NCBI RefSeq assembly: GCF_002095435.2
Contig: NZ_MJEJ02000022.1
Span: 1 to 54,071 of the forward strand
Reading direction: 5' to 3'
DNA length: 54,071 bases
Source: Williamsia sp. 1138
GTDB lineage: Bacteria; Actinomycetota; Actinomycetes; Mycobacteriales; Mycobacteriaceae
This document shows positions 51,477 through 54,071 of this stretch, piece after piece. The number at the start of each line of letters is the position of its first letter. Position 1 is the first letter of the stretch. The position numbers and the translations under genes are program-made. Under the pieces are notes generated by a model. The model ran no database searches and was not told where the DNA came from. It saw only the letters and a list, made by a program, of their open reading frames with translations.

Positions 51477-52357
51477 GTATTCCGAATCTGACTTTGAACA
51501 ACGGCGTCGAGATCCCGAGCCTGGGCTTCGGCGTCTTCCAGACCCCACCCGCCGAGACCGACGCCGCGGTGACGACCGCGCTGGAGACGGGCTATCGCCA
51601 CATCGACACCGCTGCGGCGTACCTCAACGAGCGAGGTGTCGGCGACGCGATCGCGCGTTCCGGTGTCGACCGTTCCGACATCTTCATCGAGACGAAGATC
51701 TGGATCAACGACTTCGGCTACGACGCCACAGTGCACGCGTTCGACAAGGCTGCGGGCAAGCTCGGCGTCGAGCAAATCGACCTGTTGATCCTGCATCAGG
51801 CGTTACCCGGCGAGTTCGACCTCACCATCGCCGCATACAAGGCGCTCGAAACGCTGCTCGCAGAGGGCAAGGTCCGGGCCATCGGGGTCAGCAACTTCAT
51901 GCCCGACCACCTCGATCGCCTACTGGAAGCGACTTCTGTTGTGCCGGCGATCAATCAGATCGAAGTTCATCCCTACTTCCGCCAGTCGGAGCTGCTCGAG
52001 GTCAACGAGAAGCACGGCATCCTGTCGCAGGCCTGGGCGCCGATCGGCGGCATCACGTTCTACCGGGATGGCAAACATGGCTCCACACTGGAAGATCCGG
52101 TCATCAAGGAGATCGCTGCGGCACACGGTAAGTCGCCCGCCCAGGCGATGCTGCGCTGGCATCTGCAGCAGGGCCGGCAGGTGATACCGAAGTCCGTCAC
52201 CCCGTCGCGAATCGCGGAGAATTTCGACGTGTTCGACTTCGAACTCACCGCTGACCAGCTCGCTGCGATCGACGCGCTCGACACCGGTGTCCGTGGAGGA
52301 CCTGAGCCCGAGGCAGTCACGCGTGAGAAGTTCGGCCTCGACATCCCGGAGGCGTGA
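51473..52357 (+). CDS. Aldo/keto reductase
   Basis: The 294-residue NADPH-dependent reductase has the catalytic tetrad in the usual places: Asp and Tyr in HIDTAAAYLNE, Lys in ETKIWI, His in LLILHQALPG. Phosphate-binding IPKSVTPSRIAENFDVF near the end supports NADP use. Substrate open; related enzymes reduce 2,5-diketo-D-gluconate and other carbonyls. ATG at 51473 is preferred; GTG 51464 adds three residues. The cupin start follows its stop by 2 bases, so the two are coupled. Confidence 0.93.
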   Translation: MSIPNLTLNNGVEIPSLGFGVFQTPPAETDAAVTTALETGYRHIDTAAAYLNERGVGDAIARSGVDRSDIFIETKIWINDFGYDATVHAFDKAAGKLGVEQIDLLILHQALPGEFDLTIAAYKALETLLAEGKVRAIGVSNFMPDHLDRLLEATSVVPAINQIEVHPYFRQSELLEVNEKHGILSQAWAPIGGITFYRDGKHGSTLEDPVIKEIAAAHGKSPAQAMLRWHLQQGRQVIPKSVTPSRIAENFDVFDFELTADQLAAIDALDTGVRGGPEPEAVTREKFGLDIPEA

Positions 52358-52359
52358 GC

Positions 52360-52767
52360 ATGCAGGTCGACCCCGTAGTACCGACAACCAAGAACCCGCC
52401 TGAGCAGTTCACCGGGGACGTGTGGCTGGACCCGATCGCCTTCCCCCGTGAAGAAGGCCAGCAGATGATCGTCGCGAAGGTGCGGTTCGCGCCGGGAGCG
52501 CGGACGGCCTGGCACTCGCACGCGCGAGGGCAGACTCTGCACGTGACCCAGGGTGTCGCATGGGTGCAGTCGCGTGGGGGAGTGAAGGTCGAGGCCTCCG
52601 CGGGCCAGACCATTTACTGCCCGCCTGGCGAAGAACATTGGCACGGTGCAACATCCGAGAACTTCATGGAGCATCTCGCGATGCTGGACAATGCCGACGA
52701 CCCGGCGACCACCACCACATGGCTCGAGCACGTGACCGATGAGGAGTACCTCAGCAGTAGTCACTGA
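52360..52767 (+). CDS. Cupin domain protein
   Basis: The 135-residue protein is a single cupin barrel. The first metal motif is GARTAWHSHARGQTLHVTQG (two His, then Gln where Glu is common, and a late His), and the second is PPGEEHWHGA. It resembles the small actinobacterial cupins related to hydroxynitrile lyases and carbonyl-handling enzymes. ATG at 52360 follows GGAGG by 7 bases inside the reductase end. A strong terminator follows after 24 bases, ending the operon. Confidence 0.87.
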   Translation: MQVDPVVPTTKNPPEQFTGDVWLDPIAFPREEGQQMIVAKVRFAPGARTAWHSHARGQTLHVTQGVAWVQSRGGVKVEASAGQTIYCPPGEEHWHGATSENFMEHLAMLDNADDPATTTTWLEHVTDEEYLSSSH

Positions 52768-52791
52768 CGGTCGCCGCGAGTGACTTTCTTC

Positions 52792-52826
52792 AAGACGCCC
52801 CACCTGTTCAGGTGGGGCGTCTTTTT
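52792..52826 (+). terminator. Rho-independent terminator after the cupin gene
   Basis: A perfect 15-bp stem (AAGACGCCCCACCTG with its complement) around a TT centre is followed by a T-run (GTCTTTTTGTG). It is the clearest intrinsic terminator in the window and separates the oxidoreductase operon from the HNH gene. Confidence 0.93.
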
Positions 52827-52893
52827 GTGTGAAGGTTCTTTCTTTGACTACCGAAAGGTGATGGGAACCAGTGAGATTGGAGGTTGGAACCGC

Positions 52894-52923
52894 TTGCGAA
52901 CATGTGTTCGAGTGCGGTAGGTT
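52894..52923 (+). promoter_or_regulatory. Promoter of the second HNH gene
   Basis: TTGCGA at 52894-52899 and TAGGTT at 52918-52923 are 18 bases apart. The SOS box at 52896-52911 overlaps the -35 element and spacer, so LexA would block it. Confidence 0.5.
52896..52911. promoter_or_regulatory. SOS (LexA) box
   Basis: GCGAACATGTGTTCGA matches the mycobacterial LexA box TCGAAC-N4-GTTCGA at 11 of 12 fixed positions, and the inner CGAAC-N4-GTTCG is perfectly symmetrical. It lies 128 bases before the start of the HNH gene at 53024. Confidence 0.85.
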
Positions 52924-52952
52924 GTAGGTAGTCGGCCCAATGATGACGAATC

Positions 52953-54071
52953 TTGATACATGCCCTTCCGGGAAGATGCCGCCGACTGTCCCTGTTGATT
53001 GCTTGGGTGGAAGGTGTTGTCTTATGCGGGTTCTCGATGTGGTGTCGGCTGTGACTGAGCTGGTGGTCCCTGGTGATTGTGCGGAGCTGTTGGTGTTGGT
53101 GCGTGATCTGATCACGTTGCGTAATGCCACCGAGCATCAGGTGTCGGTGTGTGCTGCGGTTCTCGATGAGTTGGGGGTGGCGCGGCAGGCGGGGTCTACG
53201 ACGTCGAAGTTGTTGGAAGCCAATGGTGCTGCGCCGGCGTCGGCGCAGCGGTGGGTGCGAATCGGTGCCGGTTTGGCGGGTTTGGATCGCACGGCCGGGT
53301 GGGCCCGTGATGGGTACCTGTCGTCCGAGCATGTTGATGCGGTGGTCAAGGGTCTAGCCGGTATCGAGGGGCGCTCGGACGAGCCGGTCACCGACGCCGA
53401 GCGTTACGAATTTGAGGGGGAGCTGCTGAACGGGGCGGTGTCGGGGGCGCCGCCGGCTGAGATCAGTAAGACTGCTCGAGGTCTGGGTAACGCACTGGCT
53501 GCAGATACCGGTGGGAAACCGCCCGCGGAGGACCCTTCCCTGAACAGTCTCGATTATGCGGTCGGTAGCGACGGGCGGTGCGTGGGGAAGTTCGATCTGG
53601 ATGTGAAGATCGGGGAGAAGTTGTTTTCCGCCCTGGACTTCTGGTCGAAGCCGCGTCCGGAGCCGGATGGTTCTCCGGATGCGCGGACGCCGACGCAGGC
53701 GCGGGCCGATGCGTTGCATCAGTTGCTCGACTGTGGCGGTGGTGGGCAGGGGTTGATCTCGGCGCCGCGGACCGAGGTGAATGTGACGGTCCCGGCCGAT
53801 CATCCTGATCAGGCGTCGTTGCGGTGGATGGGTCCGATCACCGAAGCCACCGCAGCAGCGTTGGCGTGTGATTCGACTTTCACCTTCATCACCCTCGATG
53901 GGCAGCAGGTGCCGATTGATCTGAGCCCACCCAAGCGTTTGTTCACCGGGCCGGTCCGTAAAGCCATCATCATCCGCGACGAGTGCTGCATCAAGTGCGG
54001 GGCACCGGCGACGTGGACTGATGCCCATCACATCAAGCACTACATCGACGGCGGGGAAACAACCCTGGCCA
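52953..54071. repeat. Right copy of 1119-bp terminal direct repeat
   Basis: This is the same as 1-1119 in all lines compared. Its left edge is not a natural boundary that can be tested here, because the other copy begins at the window start. The unique sequence just left of it (52827-52952) holds the SOS box and promoter. Confidence 0.95.
53024..54071 (+). CDS. DUF222 domain HNH endonuclease, second copy, cut by window end
   Basis: The 5' part (349 full codons) is the same as the gene at 72-1286. The start at 53024 follows GGAAGG by 9 bases. The visible part includes DUF222, the first CIKC cysteine pair and the DAHH pair; the remaining N-H part of the nuclease domain lies beyond the window. 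The gene is not shown to be broken. Its upstream region, unlike that of the first copy, is in the window and carries the LexA box, so it is likely induced by DNA damage. Confidence 0.93.
   Translation, partial: MRVLDVVSAVTELVVPGDCAELLVLVRDLITLRNATEHQVSVCAAVLDELGVARQAGSTTSKLLEANGAAPASAQRWVRIGAGLAGLDRTAGWARDGYLSSEHVDAVVKGLAGIEGRSDEPVTDAERYEFEGELLNGAVSGAPPAEISKTARGLGNALAADTGGKPPAEDPSLNSLDYAVGSDGRCVGKFDLDVKIGEKLFSALDFWSKPRPEPDGSPDARTPTQARADALHQLLDCGGGGQGLISAPRTEVNVTVPADHPDQASLRWMGPITEATAAALACDSTFTFITLDGQQVPIDLSPPKRLFTGPVRKAIIIRDECCIKCGAPATWTDAHHIKHYIDGGETTLA

Noticed and set aside
1-54071. Plasmid or integrated phage
   Set aside because: No rep, par, relaxase, integrase, terminase or capsid genes were found; gene content is chromosome-like. 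The terminal repeat alone does not show a plasmid.
1-54071. CRISPR arrays, tRNA and rRNA genes
   Set aside because: No short regularly spaced repeats, cloverleaf sequences or conserved rRNA segments were seen by eye.

Overview
The window looks like chromosome of a high-GC mycolic-acid actinobacterium of the Gordonia/Rhodococcus/Mycobacterium type. Signs of this are a 13E12-type DUF222/HNH gene, a LexA box of mycobacterial form, a DosR/DosS-like pair, an Rv2002-like steroid dehydrogenase, many GTG/TTG starts and coupled GTGA/ATGA junctions. Gordonia is a guess from overall character and not proven. No tRNA, rRNA, CRISPR array, integrase, transposase or replication gene was seen.

The most striking large-scale feature is that the first 1119 bases (1-1119) and the last 1119 bases (52953-54071) look identical. 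Both carry the same DUF222/HNH gene. The copy at the right end shows its upstream region, with a SOS (LexA) box inside the promoter. This is either a multicopy repeat bounding the segment, the redundant end of a circular or tandemly repeated 52,952-bp unit, or an assembly overlap.

Layout. 1-7 kb: HNH gene, a TetR/DUF2236 divergent pair with a clear operator, a PAS-GAF-GGDEF-EAL protein and a GT4 glycosyltransferase. 6.9-8.2 kb: coupled pncC-like and nadE genes (NAD salvage). 8.4-12.4 kb: a four-glycosyltransferase operon with overlapping genes. 12.7-20.6 kb: a complete kdp potassium system, with a microprotein gene before kdpF, then kdpFABC and kdpDE. 20.7-24.6 kb: a copper/heme export-side module (membrane protein, PepSY protein, PCu(A)C lipoprotein, Tat-exported DyP peroxidase). 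24.7-28.1 kb: LysE exporter, long-chain-type acyl-CoA dehydrogenase and a Baeyer-Villiger-type monooxygenase. 28.2-28.5 kb: a decayed relic of the PCu(A)C-DyP junction.

28.9-38.6 kb is a dormancy-regulon-like island: a DosS-like kinase and DosR-like regulator lying tail to tail, an orphan protein, a PLDc_N/SHOCT protein, a small membrane protein, a truncated PPK2 remnant, a SulP transporter coupled to a diacylglycerol-kinase-type enzyme, a three-helix-bundle protein, an MFS pump and an 81-residue orphan. Two candidate DosR boxes lie between 31.8 and 32.0 kb. The kinase seems to lack the usual haem-ligand histidine, and the regulator appears to begin at an ATC codon.

38.8-44.9 kb: MOSC, DapB-like and steroid-dehydrogenase-like genes, a HAD phosphatase, a second diacylglycerol-kinase paralogue, an amphi-Trp protein and a DUF6325 protein. 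45.1-49.2 kb: a large LuxR-type STAND regulator and a DUF2252 protein. 49.3-52.8 kb: an XRE/MLTR regulator, zinc alcohol dehydrogenase, aldo/keto reductase and cupin. The last two promoters share a 31-bp element at nearly the same distance from the start codon, which suggests a small regulon. A strong terminator then precedes the second HNH copy.
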